Source of the DNA: Pseudomonas sp. G34
GTDB lineage: Bacteria; Pseudomonadota; Gammaproteobacteria; Pseudomonadales; Pseudomonadaceae
Direction of reading: 5' to 3'
Assembly: GCF_031119625.1 (NCBI RefSeq)
Contig: NZ_JAVHZV010000026.1
Location: 61,296-125,295 of the forward strand
DNA length: 64,000 nucleotides
A program made the position numbers and the translations under genes. Positions 26,577 through 34,963 of the stretch are shown here, piece by piece; position 1 is the stretch's first letter; each line of letters opens with the position of its first letter. The notes beneath the pieces were generated by a model. It was not told the DNA's origin, ran no database searches, and saw only the letters and a list, made by a program, of their open reading frames with translations.

Positions 26577-26960
26577 GTGAACCAGCCAACTCCATCCACC
26601 AAGCAAGCCGTCAACCTGATCCGCAAACTCGAACTGCTCGCCGAGCAATGGCAGCCTCGTGTGGTCGCGGAAATGAACGACTACCAGTTCAAGGTGGCGC
26701 GCCTGCAGGGCGATTTCATCTGGCATGCCCATGCCGAAACCGACGAAGCCTTTCTGGTGCTCGACGGCCAGTTGCGCCTGGATTTTCGTGACGGCTCGGT
26801 AACCCTGGGCAGTGGCGAGCTGTACGTGGTGCCCAAGGGCGTGGAGCACAAGCCCTATGCCGAAGAGGAAGTGAAGTTGCTGCTGATCGAGCCGCGCGGA
26901 GTACTGAATACCGGGGCCGAGGGCGGCGAGCGCACGGCGCTCAATGATCTGTGGATCTGA
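26577..26960 (+). CDS. Small cupin protein
   Basis: The product is a 127-residue single cupin-2 domain. The metal-binding region WHAHAETDEAFLVLDG matches cupin motif 1 (H-x-H and E), and LYVVPKGVEHKPYA gives motif 2 with its histidine. The start codon is GTG at 26577, with GAGGAG upstream. Such proteins are sugar isomerases, dioxygenase-like enzymes or sensors; no substrate can be assigned. Confidence 0.82.
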   Translation: MNQPTPSTKQAVNLIRKLELLAEQWQPRVVAEMNDYQFKVARLQGDFIWHAHAETDEAFLVLDGQLRLDFRDGSVTLGSGELYVVPKGVEHKPYAEEEVKLLLIEPRGVLNTGAEGGERTALNDLWI

Positions 26961-27003
26961 CTGCAGGGCTGGCGTTCAGGGACGCCAGCCCTGCGCGGTG
27001 CTG

Positions 27004-28080
27004 TCAGGTGCCGCTCTTCACCTTGGTCCAGATCCGCGTGCGGATGCGGTCGATGGTCAGCGGCATGGCTTCCAGGGCGTAGAGCTTTTCCATCACCTCA
27101 TCGGGCGGGTAGACGGTGGCGTCGGCCTTGAGCGCCGGGTCGACCAGGCCGTCGGCCTGGCTGTTGCCGTTGGCGTAGTGCACATGGTCGCTGATGGCGG
27201 CGATCACCTCTGGCTCGAGCAGGTAGTTCATGAAGGCGTAGGCGGCCTTTTCGTTCGGCGCATCCTTGGGCATGGCGACCATGTCGAACCACATCGGCGC
27301 GCCTTCCTTGGGAATCACGCAGGCGATGTTCACGCCGTTGCCGGCCTCCTTGGCGCGGGCGCTGGCCTGCATGATGTCGCCGGAGAAACCGACCGCCATG
27401 CACACGTCGCCATTGGCCAGCTCACCGACGTATTTGGAGGAGTGGAAGTAGGCGACGTTCTTGCGCATCTCCATCAGCAGCGCTTCGGCCTTCTTGTAGT
27501 CCTCGGGCTTCTGGCTGTGGTGCGGCAGGCCCAGGTAGTGCAGGGCGATGGGCAGCATCTCCGGGCCGTTGTCGAGAATCGCCACGCCGCACTTGCTCAG
27601 CTTGGCCATCAGCTCGGGCTTGAAGATCAGGTCCCAGGAATCCAGGGGCACGTCGCTGCCGAGCACCGCCTTGACCTTCTCGACGTTGTAGCCGATGCCG
27701 GTGCTGCCCCACAGGTAGGGGAAGCCGTGCTGGTTGCCCGGGTCGTTACCCTCCAGGGCCTTGAGCAGCGTCGGGTTGAGGTTCTTCCAGTTCGGCAGCT
27801 GGCTCTTGTCCAGCTCCTTGAGCGCACCACCCTGGATCTGCCGGGCCATGAAGTGGTTGGAGGGGAACACCACGTCATAGCCGGAGCGCCCGGCCATCAG
27901 CTTGGCGTCGAGGGTTTCGTTGCTGTCGTAGACGTCGTAGTGGGGCGTTACACCGCTGGCCTGCTGGAAGTTCTTCAGCGTGTCGGGGGCGATGTAGTCG
28001 GTCCAGTTGTAGATGCGCACGTCCTGCGCCGCCTGGCTGACCGAGGCGACGAGCATCAGCGGGATAAGCGTTTTCAGCAT
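27004..28080 (-). CDS. Polyamine ABC transporter substrate-binding protein (PotF/SpuD-like), orphan
   Basis: The product is 358 residues. The signal peptide MLKTLIPLMLVASVSQAAQ is followed by VRIYNWTDYIAPDTLKNF, the classic PotD/PotF start, and typical binding-pocket landmarks (WGSTGIGYN, GDVCMAVGFSGD). GAGGT lies upstream of the ATG. No permease or ATPase gene is adjacent, so it probably feeds a distant transporter or works as a sensor. A PuuB-like amine oxidase gene lies upstream on the same strand, which supports a polyamine or related amine as ligand. Confidence 0.88.
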   Translation of the reverse strand: MLKTLIPLMLVASVSQAAQDVRIYNWTDYIAPDTLKNFQQASGVTPHYDVYDSNETLDAKLMAGRSGYDVVFPSNHFMARQIQGGALKELDKSQLPNWKNLNPTLLKALEGNDPGNQHGFPYLWGSTGIGYNVEKVKAVLGSDVPLDSWDLIFKPELMAKLSKCGVAILDNGPEMLPIALHYLGLPHHSQKPEDYKKAEALLMEMRKNVAYFHSSKYVGELANGDVCMAVGFSGDIMQASARAKEAGNGVNIACVIPKEGAPMWFDMVAMPKDAPNEKAAYAFMNYLLEPEVIAAISDHVHYANGNSQADGLVDPALKADATVYPPDEVMEKLYALEAMPLTIDRIRTRIWTKVKSGT

Positions 28081-28130
28081 GGGAGACCTCAACTGTTGTT
28101 GTCGATGTTGTGGAGGCAGCACAGGACCTG

Positions 28131-28256
28131 TTCAAAGTCTGCTGCGCGTCGGCACTGCTGCGTTAAAAACAGGCTCAGAATGCTCATTTACAGCGCGTAA
28201 ACTGCGCTTCTTCGCCTGTTTTTGCCTTGCATTGCTCTAGCTCGCGAAACTTTGAA
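28131..28256. repeat. Palindromic intergenic repeat, family B, copy 1
   Basis: This element of about 126 bases is bounded by TTCAAAGT and ACTTTGAA and contains CTGCGTTAAAAAC, TGCTCATTTACAG and GTAAACTGCGC in the same order as copy 2 at 47.85 kb. The whole sequence folds as a nested hairpin. It lies between two minus-strand genes (binding protein and cupin). Confidence 0.75.
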
Positions 28257-28263
28257 TAGATCC

Positions 28264-28605
28264 TCAGAAAATCAGTACATAGGTCTTGCGCAGCGTTTCT
28301 TGTATGTCCCAGACGCCTGTGGTGTTGGCCGGCAACATCAGTGCGTCGCCCGCTTTTATCTCGATGGGCTCGCCCGCGTCGGGGATGAAGGTGCAGCGCC
28401 CGGCGATGAAGTGGCAGAACTCCTGTTGCACGATCTGCCGGCGCCAACGGCCAGGGGTGCATTCCCAGATGCCGGTTTCCACGCCGTCGTCGCGCTCCAC
28501 ACAGGTCACCGAGGTGATGGCCGCGGGCTCGCTGAGTGGCACGGCGACCGGGTTGTGTTCGTCGAGTGCGACGCTGGCGGTATTGCGAAAGTGGGTGATG
28601 GTCAT
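28264..28605 (-). CDS. Cupin (EutQ/DUF861-like) protein
   Basis: The product is 113 residues, one cupin domain of the DUF861/EutQ type: ETGIWECTPGRWRR, EFCHFIAGRCTF and AGDALMLPANTTGVWDI are family hallmarks. The ATG at 28605 is preferred over a TTG three codons upstream. It follows the PuuB-like oxidase on the same strand (31-base gap), so both are probably expressed together. A role in amine or ureide metabolism is suggested by family but not shown. Confidence 0.83.
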   Translation of the reverse strand: MTITHFRNTASVALDEHNPVAVPLSEPAAITSVTCVERDDGVETGIWECTPGRWRRQIVQQEFCHFIAGRCTFIPDAGEPIEIKAGDALMLPANTTGVWDIQETLRKTYVLIF

Positions 28606-28636
28606 GGCTTGCAACCTGGCGTTGAGAAGAGGGCGT

Positions 28637-30043
28637 TCACTTCATGAAGCCTTCCATCAGGCTGGCGATGCGCTGCGCCATGTAGCGCTGCCAGGGCCGG
28701 CTGGATGGGTCGGCGAGCAGTTTGTCTTCACGCACGAAGCTGCGGATGATCGCGTTGTAACCCAGCCAGCGGCAGGGCTCCGGCTCCCAGCGCGGCAGGT
28801 CCTGCACGCGGGTGTCGTGGCGCACCCAGGGCTGGCGGGTGAGCAGGCTGTCGTTGCCGAGAATCAGGTCGGCCAGGGTGCGCCCGCCGAGGTTGCTGGC
28901 GCCCACGCCTTCGCCGCCGTAACCGCCGGACAGGGCGATGCCGTTGCCGCGGTCGCACAGCATGTGCGGGTGGAAGCGCCGCGCCATGCCCAGGTTGCCG
29001 CCCCAGGCGTGGGTGATGCGCACATTGCGCAGCTGCGGGAACAGCTCGCTGAACAGGTAGCGGCGCAGGCCGCGCTCTTCGTCGTTGAGGTTGAAGTCGC
29101 TGCGCAGCTTGCTTCCGAAGCGATAGCCGCCGCGGGCGCCGAAGATCAGCCGGTCATCAAGGCTGCGCTGGCCGTAGGTGACCTGGCGGCTGGCTTCGCA
29201 GAATGCCTGGCCGCGCTCCAGGCCGATTTCCGCCCAGGTCGAGGCCGGTAGCGGTTCGCTGGCGACGATCAGGCTCTGCACCGGAATCTGGTGGCGACCC
29301 AGCGGCGGCAGGTTCGGCGAGTAACCCTCGACGGCCGGAACGATCCAGTCGGCACGTACTTCGCCGGCCTCGCAGCGCACGCTGCCGGCCTGCCAGCTCA
29401 GGGCTGGGGTGCCTTCATAGATGCTCACGCCCATGGCTTCGACGCAGCGCGCCAGGCCGCGCACCAGGCGGGCCGGCTGGATGGTCGCGCAATGCGGGCT
29501 GTGAATCGCCCCGTAGGCGCCGGGAATACGCAGCTGCTGGGCCAGCTCTTCGGCGGGCAGCCAGCGGTAGTCGTCCTCGTTCAGCCCCTCATCGCGGTAG
29601 CCGCGCAGGTACTCGCGCAGGCGCAGCTCCTGTTCCGGGTAACGGGCCGCGCAATACAGCACGCCGCCCTTGCGGTAGTCGCAGTCGATCGCTTCGCGTT
29701 GCAGCACCAGGCCGACCTCATCGGGAATGCCGTGCAGCAGGTCGTAGGATTCGCGCCGCGCCTCGGCGGTGAGGCCGGCGAGCAGGCGGTCCTCGCCGAG
29801 CAGGTTGCCCATCAGCCAGCCGCCATTGCGCCCGGAGGCGCCGAAACCGGCGATCTTCGCCTCGAGGATGACGATGCGCAGCTCGGGGGCCTGGCGCTTG
29901 AGGTAGTAGGCCGTCCACAGCCCGGTATAACCGGCACCGATGATTGCCACGTCGGCCTGCAGGTCGCCGGGCAGCGACGGGCGCGGTGTCAGCGGCTCAT
30001 CGAGTTGATCCATCCACAGGCTGATGTTGCGCCAGTCGTTCAT
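28637..30043 (-). CDS. FAD-dependent oxidoreductase, PuuB/PauB-like (gamma-glutamylputrescine oxidase family)
   Basis: The product is 468 residues. The FAD-binding motif GAGYTG (VAIIGAGYTGLWTAYYL) follows a short N-terminus, and the DAO-family pattern GFGASGRNGGW is intact. The GGYGGEGVGASNLGGRT segment near the C-terminus is typical of PuuB/PauB oxidases, which remove the amine of gamma-glutamylputrescine. GGAAG precedes the ATG at 30043. The downstream cupin and PotF-like binding protein genes suggest amine catabolism. No gamma-glutamylputrescine synthetase gene is in the window, so the true substrate may differ. Confidence 0.85.
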   Translation of the reverse strand: MNDWRNISLWMDQLDEPLTPRPSLPGDLQADVAIIGAGYTGLWTAYYLKRQAPELRIVILEAKIAGFGASGRNGGWLMGNLLGEDRLLAGLTAEARRESYDLLHGIPDEVGLVLQREAIDCDYRKGGVLYCAARYPEQELRLREYLRGYRDEGLNEDDYRWLPAEELAQQLRIPGAYGAIHSPHCATIQPARLVRGLARCVEAMGVSIYEGTPALSWQAGSVRCEAGEVRADWIVPAVEGYSPNLPPLGRHQIPVQSLIVASEPLPASTWAEIGLERGQAFCEASRQVTYGQRSLDDRLIFGARGGYRFGSKLRSDFNLNDEERGLRRYLFSELFPQLRNVRITHAWGGNLGMARRFHPHMLCDRGNGIALSGGYGGEGVGASNLGGRTLADLILGNDSLLTRQPWVRHDTRVQDLPRWEPEPCRWLGYNAIIRSFVREDKLLADPSSRPWQRYMAQRIASLMEGFMK

Positions 30044-30088
30044 GCACCGCTTCCACACAAGATGTATGGGGCAAGCCTAGAGGCCTGC

Positions 30089-30904
30089 TCAGCGGTTGTC
30101 TTGCGTGCGTGCCCGCGCGTAAAGGTCTTTCAGGTAGGCCTTGGGCGTCATTCCGGTATGCCGGCGGAAGGTGCTGTAGAAGGCGGTCAGGGAGTTGAAG
30201 CCGGCCTCGAAGGCCAGCTCGTCCATGCGCCGCAGGTCGTTGCCGGCCTGCAGGCGTTCGAGCAGGTGCTGCAGGCGCGCCTGGTTGACGTAGCGGTAGA
30301 AGCTCTGGCCGAGCACCTGATTGAGCAGGTAGGACATCTGGTTACGGCTGTAGCCGGTGGCGCTGGCCACTTGCTGCAGGCTCAGCGCCGGGTCGAGAAA
30401 GGGCTGGCGGCGCTGGAAGTAATCCTGCAGATCCTGGGCCATGAAACCCAGCTGGCGGGTCGACAGGCCCAGCTTGCTGATCGCCGCGCTGCTCTGCATC
30501 GGCGCCCGGGCATCCGGCCCTTCGTGCACCAGCGAGGCGTATTCGTTGACCCGCCAGATCAGCCCGTCGCGCACGGTGATGGCCTCGGCGGTACGAAACG
30601 ACACCAGGCCTTCGCCGCCATGCAGCGTGGTGCGGTACTGGATGAACGCGGTGTGGCCGTCGATGCGGATGCGGTCGGTGTGCTCCAGCGCCTCGTCCGG
30701 GTGGCGCGGCATGGTGCTCAGTACGTAGTCGCGCAGCTCGGCCAGGCCCATGGCACGGTTGAGGAAGAAGTCGTGGTACTCGACCTCGGGGTGATAGAGC
30801 GCCATCACCGCGTCCAGGTCGCGGTACTTCCAGCTGTAGTGGTAACGCAGCACGGTTTCGCGGGTGCGTTCGGTCTGGGTGAAGTCGTCGGGAAGCTCAG
30901 GCAT
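30089..30904 (-). CDS. AraC-family regulator fused to an N-terminal SnoaL/NTF2-like domain
   Basis: The product is about 271 residues. Residues about 10-130 resemble a SnoaL/NTF2-like ligand-binding fold (YHYSWKYRDLDAVMALYHPE, then VEYHDFFLNRAMG), and the C-terminus is an AraC DNA-binding domain (SLQQVASATGYSRNQMSYLL, FEAGFNSLTAFYSTFRRHTG). This pairing is uncommon; most AraC regulators carry a cupin. A longer frame begins at 30979 and cannot be excluded. It lies upstream of the oxidase gene on the same strand and is divergent from metE, so its target is probably the amine-oxidase set. Confidence 0.82.
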   Translation of the reverse strand: MPELPDDFTQTERTRETVLRYHYSWKYRDLDAVMALYHPEVEYHDFFLNRAMGLAELRDYVLSTMPRHPDEALEHTDRIRIDGHTAFIQYRTTLHGGEGLVSFRTAEAITVRDGLIWRVNEYASLVHEGPDARAPMQSSAAISKLGLSTRQLGFMAQDLQDYFQRRQPFLDPALSLQQVASATGYSRNQMSYLLNQVLGQSFYRYVNQARLQHLLERLQAGNDLRRMDELAFEAGFNSLTAFYSTFRRHTGMTPKAYLKDLYARARTQDNR

Positions 30905-31012
30905 GCCGGTTGGGTCCAGAGGGCTGCGGCCAGCTTGCCCGACTGCGCCAGCCACCTCAAGCCGAGTAGCAGAGCTCATGAGGTGGATTTTCGGAACATG
31001 AGGGAAACTTGT

Positions 31013-31026
31013 TTTTAACGTTAAAA
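31013..31026. promoter_or_regulatory. Perfect 14-bp palindrome TTTTAACGTTAAAA upstream of metE
   Basis: This palindrome lies in the gap between the SnoaL-AraC gene and metE, immediately upstream of the MetR-like half-site pair at 31030-31042. It could be an operator for either divergent gene. No bound factor can be named from sequence. Confidence 0.4.
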
Positions 31027-31029
31027 GGT

Positions 31030-31042
31030 TGAGTTTGTTTCA
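31030..31042. promoter_or_regulatory. MetR-like binding site
   Basis: TGAG-TTTGT-TTCA matches the MetR consensus TGAA-N5-TTCA with one mismatch and lies 57 bases upstream of the metE start, a usual MetR position. No cobalamin riboswitch features were seen in this leader. Confidence 0.5.
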
Positions 31043-31098
31043 CTCGCCTGGGGCCTCGACAATGCACGCCATCATTTATATGCATTGGAGATATCGCC

Positions 31099-33396
31099 AT
31101 GGCCCTGGCACACAGCCTCGGATTCCCCCGAATCGGACGTGACCGCGAACTGAAGAAAGCCCAGGAGGCGTTCTGGAAAGGTGAGCTGGACGAAGCCGGC
31201 CTGCGTGCCGTGGGCCGTGAGCTGCGGGCTCGCCACTGGCAGGTGCAGAAGGATGCCGGCATCGACCTGCTGCCGGTCGGCGACTTCGCCTGGTACGACG
31301 GGGTGCTGGCCCATTCGCTGACCTTCGGGGTGATACCCGAGCGTTTCCGCCCGGCGGATGGCAAGCCAACCCTGGACACCCTGTTCGCCATGGCCCGTGG
31401 CGTGAGCAGCGACACCTGTTGTGGCGGTGCCCATGCGCAAGAGATGACTAAGTGGTTCGATACCAACTACCACTACCTGGTACCCGAGTTCACCGCCGAC
31501 CAGCAGTTCGCCCTCAGCTGGGAGCAGCTGTTCGAGGAAGTCGCCGAAGCCCACGCGCTCGGTCATAGCGTCAAACCGGTGGTGATCGGCCCGCTGACCT
31601 ACCTGTGGCTGGGCAAGCTCAAGGGCGACGCCCAGGGCTTCGACAAACTGGAGCTGCTCGAACGCCTGCTGCCGCTTTATGGGCAGATCTTCCAGCGCCT
31701 GGCCGCGCAGGGCGTGGAGTGGGTGCAGATCGATGAGCCGATTCTGGTGCTCGACCTGCCCCAGGACTGGAAGAACGCCTTCGAGCGCGCCTACAACATT
31801 TTGCAGCGTGAGCCGCTGAAGAAGTTGATTGCCACCTACTTCGGTGGTCTCGAAGAGAACCTCGGCCTGGCTGCCAACCTGCCGGTGGACGGGCTGCATA
31901 TCGACCTGGTGCGCGCCCCGCAGCAGTACCCGACCATCCTCGATCGTCTGCCGGCCTACAAGGTGCTGTCCCTCGGCGTGGTCAACGGCCGCAACGTGTG
32001 GCGCTGCGATCTGGAAAAGGCCCTGGCGGTGATCGGCCATGCCCACAGCCGCCTTGGCGAACGCCTGTGGGTGGCGCCGTCCTGCTCGTTGCTGCACAGC
32101 CCGGTCGACCTGGCCCGTGAAGAGGGGCTGGATGCCGAGCTGAAAAGCTGGCTGGCCTTCGCTACCCAGAAGTGCGCCGAAGTGGCGCTGCTGGCGCGCG
32201 CCGTCAATCAGCCGGATGCCCCCGAAGTACGCACCGCACTGGCTGAAAGCCGTGCCGTGCAGGCCAGCCGGGCGGCCTCGCCACGCATCCACAAGCCACA
32301 GGTGCAGGCACGCCTGGCCGCGGTGCAAGCCAGCGATAGCCAGCGCCGCTCGCCGTTCGCCAAGCGCATCGCCAGGCAGCGTGTCGGCCTGGCCCTGCCG
32401 CCATTCCCGACCACCACCATCGGCTCCTTCCCGCAGACCTCGGCGATCCGCCTGGCGCGCCAGGCGTTCAAGCAGGGCAAGCTGTCGCTGGGCGACTACA
32501 CCGACGCCATGCACAGCGAGATCCGCCATGCGGTGGAGATTCAGGAGCGCCTGGGGCTGGACGTGCTGGTGCACGGCGAGGCCGAGCGCAACGACATGGT
32601 CGAGTACTTCGCCGAGCAGCTCGACGGCTACCTGTTCACTCGCTTCGGCTGGGTGCAGAGCTACGGTTCGCGTTGCGTGAAGCCGGCGATCATCTATGGC
32701 GACCTGAGCCGCCCCAAGGCCATGACCGTGGAGTGGATCCGCTATGCCCAGAGCCTCACCGGCAAGGTGATGAAGGGCATGCTCACCGGCCCGGTGACCA
32801 TGCTGATGTGGTCATTCCCCCGTGAAGACGTCAGCCGTGAGATGCAGGCCCGGCAACTGGCCCTGGCACTGCGCGACGAAGTGCTGGACCTGGAAGCGGC
32901 CGGCATCAAGATTATCCAGATCGACGAGGCGGCGTTCCGCGAGGGCCTGCCGCTGCGCCAGGCCGAGTGGCAGCGCTACCTGGACTGGGCGACCGAGTCG
33001 TTCCGCCTGTGTGCCAGCGGGGTGCGCGACGAAACCCAGATCCACACCCACATGTGCTACAGCGAATTCAACGACGTGATCGAGTCCATCGCCGCCATGG
33101 ATGCCGACGTGATCACCATCGAGACCTCGCGCTCGGACATGGAGCTGCTGCAGGCGTTCGAGGCTTTCGAGTACCCCAACGAAATCGGCCCGGGCGTCTA
33201 CGATATCCACTCGCCGCGGGTGCCGGACACCGCCGAGATGGTCAAGCTGATGCGCAAGGCGGTGCAGCGCATCCCGGCCGAGCGCCTGTGGGTCAACCCG
33301 GACTGCGGCCTGAAGACCCGCGGCTGGCCGGAGACCGAGGCGGCGCTGGTGAATATGGTCGCGGCGGCGCGCCAGTTGCGCAGAGAGCTGGCGTGA
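31099..33396 (+). CDS. metE: Cobalamin-independent methionine synthase
   Basis: The product is 765 residues, the normal MetE length. It transfers the methyl group of 5-methyltetrahydropteroyl-tri-glutamate to homocysteine to make methionine. The N-terminal half starts with HSLGFPRIGRDRELKKA; the C-terminal catalytic half has FPTTTIGSFPQT, the zinc ligands His and Cys in HTHMCYSEFND and the last Cys in NPDCGLKTRGWPE. GGAGA precedes the ATG. A MetR-like site upstream suggests homocysteine-responsive activation. Confidence 0.97.
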   Translation: MALAHSLGFPRIGRDRELKKAQEAFWKGELDEAGLRAVGRELRARHWQVQKDAGIDLLPVGDFAWYDGVLAHSLTFGVIPERFRPADGKPTLDTLFAMARGVSSDTCCGGAHAQEMTKWFDTNYHYLVPEFTADQQFALSWEQLFEEVAEAHALGHSVKPVVIGPLTYLWLGKLKGDAQGFDKLELLERLLPLYGQIFQRLAAQGVEWVQIDEPILVLDLPQDWKNAFERAYNILQREPLKKLIATYFGGLEENLGLAANLPVDGLHIDLVRAPQQYPTILDRLPAYKVLSLGVVNGRNVWRCDLEKALAVIGHAHSRLGERLWVAPSCSLLHSPVDLAREEGLDAELKSWLAFATQKCAEVALLARAVNQPDAPEVRTALAESRAVQASRAASPRIHKPQVQARLAAVQASDSQRRSPFAKRIARQRVGLALPPFPTTTIGSFPQTSAIRLARQAFKQGKLSLGDYTDAMHSEIRHAVEIQERLGLDVLVHGEAERNDMVEYFAEQLDGYLFTRFGWVQSYGSRCVKPAIIYGDLSRPKAMTVEWIRYAQSLTGKVMKGMLTGPVTMLMWSFPREDVSREMQARQLALALRDEVLDLEAAGIKIIQIDEAAFREGLPLRQAEWQRYLDWATESFRLCASGVRDETQIHTHMCYSEFNDVIESIAAMDADVITIETSRSDMELLQAFEAFEYPNEIGPGVYDIHSPRVPDTAEMVKLMRKAVQRIPAERLWVNPDCGLKTRGWPETEAALVNMVAAARQLRRELA

Positions 33397-33421
33397 TTCT
33401 GGTCGCGGGATTGCCTATTCG

Positions 33422-33492
33422 GTAGCCCGGCGTCGAGCGCAGCGACACCCGGGAAGGTTGCCCTGGGTATCGCTGTGCTCAACACAGGCTAC
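33422..33492. repeat. Inverted-half intergenic repeat, family C, copy 1
   Basis: Half A (GTAGCCCGGCGTCGAGCGCA with trailing GCGACACCCGGG) is followed by half B (CTGGGTATCGCTGTGCTCAA with CACAGGCTAC). B is the near reverse complement of A, so the unit folds back on itself. It lies between convergent metE and the isochorismatase-fold gene, where it may terminate transcription. The second copy is at 39073-39150 with the halves in the opposite order. Confidence 0.7.
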
Positions 33493-33502
33493 GGGGTGAC
33501 GT

Positions 33503-34051
33503 TTAGCCGGCCAGGTACTGCTCGGTCGACACCACGGTCGCATAGGCAAACGCCAGTGCGGCCATATAGGCGGCCTGCACCTGTGCGGCGGGCACCTGTT
33601 TGCCCTCGAATTCCTGATCGCGGGTCGCGCAGGCGTCGTGGATCACCGTGGTGGCGTAGCCGAAGTCGGCGCTGGCGCGGGCGGCGGCGTCGATGCACAT
33701 ATGGCTCATGGCGCCGACCAGGGTGAGGTTTTCAACGCCGGCCTTGTCCAGCAGCGCCTTGAGATCCGTGCCGAGAAAGGCATTGACCTTGTGCTTGAGC
33801 ACCATCGCCTCGCCGGCCAGCGGCTGCACGCTGGCGTGGATCTGCGCGCCCGGCGAGCCGGGAGTAAAGAACGGCGCGTCCAGGCTTTCGAACTCATGGT
33901 GCACGTGTACCACGGTGTCACCCGCAGCGCGGGCGGCGGCCAGCACGCGGGCGGCGTTGGCGGTGGCGGCGTCCATGCCATGCAGCGGCCATTTGCCGTC
34001 AGCGAAATAGTCGTGCTGGATGTCGATCAGGATCAGTGCGCGCTTGCTCAT
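33503..34051 (-). CDS. Isochorismatase-fold cysteine hydrolase
   Basis: The product is 182 residues. The catalytic triad of the family can be placed as Asp10 (ILIDIQHDYF), a lysine in VLKHKVNAF (Lys86 or Lys88) and Cys119 (GAMSHMCIDAAAR), with the conserved cis-peptide region just before the Cys. Such enzymes hydrolyse amides or nicotinamide- and ureide-like compounds. It lies 87 bases downstream of a DUF1028 gene on the same strand, suggesting shared expression. The substrate is unknown. Confidence 0.88.
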   Translation of the reverse strand: MSKRALILIDIQHDYFADGKWPLHGMDAATANAARVLAAARAAGDTVVHVHHEFESLDAPFFTPGSPGAQIHASVQPLAGEAMVLKHKVNAFLGTDLKALLDKAGVENLTLVGAMSHMCIDAAARASADFGYATTVIHDACATRDQEFEGKQVPAAQVQAAYMAALAFAYATVVSTEQYLAG

Positions 34052-34138
34052 GATGGTTTCCGTGATGAGGGACGTCCCCCACATTAACCCGCCTGCCGAT
34101 AAAGCGGGAGGTTGAAGAGGTGGGCGCCCGGCAGGATT

Positions 34139-34813
34139 TCACACCGAATCTTCGGCGGCCTTGCCCGCGGGGTTGTCGCGGGTCGGCATGGCGAGAATTT
34201 CCGGCAATACCTCGCGGGCGAACACGGCGTGCAGGCGCCACAGTTCGGCAACCGGGTCGCGGTGATGGTCGACGCGGATGTCCCAGAGCGGATATTCCTC
34301 GCGGTCGACGATATAGATGACCGCCGAAGATTCGCCTTCGCGGTCGCCGCCGCGGTCATCACCGGCTTCCAGGGCATCGATCAGGCGCTCGACCAGGGGG
34401 CGCTCCTCACCGAGGCGAAAGGCATCGGCGACCGCATCCAGCACCTGCGGGCCGGCCAGGCGATTGCCCTGCACCGAGAACTGCTCGCCGGACAGCGAGC
34501 CGGCCCAGGGAATGCACTCGCTACCGGTCCAGCACACGCTGTCGCCGTTACGGTCGATCAGCGCCAGCTGGCGCAATTGCATGCACGGGTCGGTGTCCAT
34601 CAGCTGCTTCAGGGCGGCGGGTGCCGAATGGCCTGCGCGCAGCAGCGCCAGGCCGTCGAGCCCCAGGTACGGGTTGACCTGGGCCTGGGTCGCCACGGCC
34701 CCTGCGCCGGCGGCGGCGTGGCTGAGCAGTTTGCCCACGGCGGGCATGGCGGTAGCGGCGGCAACGCCGAACTGGCCGGTTCTCGGGCAGCGGGCAACGA
34801 TGGAAAAAGTCAT
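34139..34813 (-). CDS. DUF1028 family protein (Ntn-hydrolase-like)
   Basis: The product is 224 residues, opening with MTFSIVARCPRTGQFGVAAA, the DUF1028 hallmark. It continues with GAVATQAQVNPYLG and GNRLAGPQVLDAVADAF. DUF1028 proteins resemble Ntn hydrolases and often lie beside amino-acid or peptide transport and catabolic genes. Here it precedes an isochorismatase-fold hydrolase gene. No reaction is established for the family to my knowledge. Confidence 0.87.
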   Translation of the reverse strand: MTFSIVARCPRTGQFGVAAATAMPAVGKLLSHAAAGAGAVATQAQVNPYLGLDGLALLRAGHSAPAALKQLMDTDPCMQLRQLALIDRNGDSVCWTGSECIPWAGSLSGEQFSVQGNRLAGPQVLDAVADAFRLGEERPLVERLIDALEAGDDRGGDREGESSAVIYIVDREEYPLWDIRVDHHRDPVAELWRLHAVFAREVLPEILAMPTRDNPAGKAAEDSV

Positions 34814-34895
34814 GGCGGCTCCTCTGTGCGCGTGTGGCTTAGGCCCCGTGGCCCGCGTGATCGTTCCGCTTGTCGTGCTGCTATCGGGATTGGTT

Positions 34896-34914
34896 GATAA
34901 GCATTATCATTCTC
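34896..34914. promoter_or_regulatory. Fur box upstream of the ECF sigma gene
   Basis: GATAAGCATTATCATTCTC matches the 19-base Fur consensus GATAATGATAATCATTATC at 15 positions. It lies 50 bases before the chosen start of the FecI-like sigma gene, so iron repression of the sigma/FecR/receptor set is likely. Confidence 0.75.
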
Positions 34915-34963
34915 TGCTTTGCCGTCTCGCTTCCAGCCGTATCGCCACGAGCAGCCCGTTTAC

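Noticed and set aside
30905..31098. Cobalamin riboswitch before metE
   Set aside because: The gap is short and no conserved B12-box pattern was seen.
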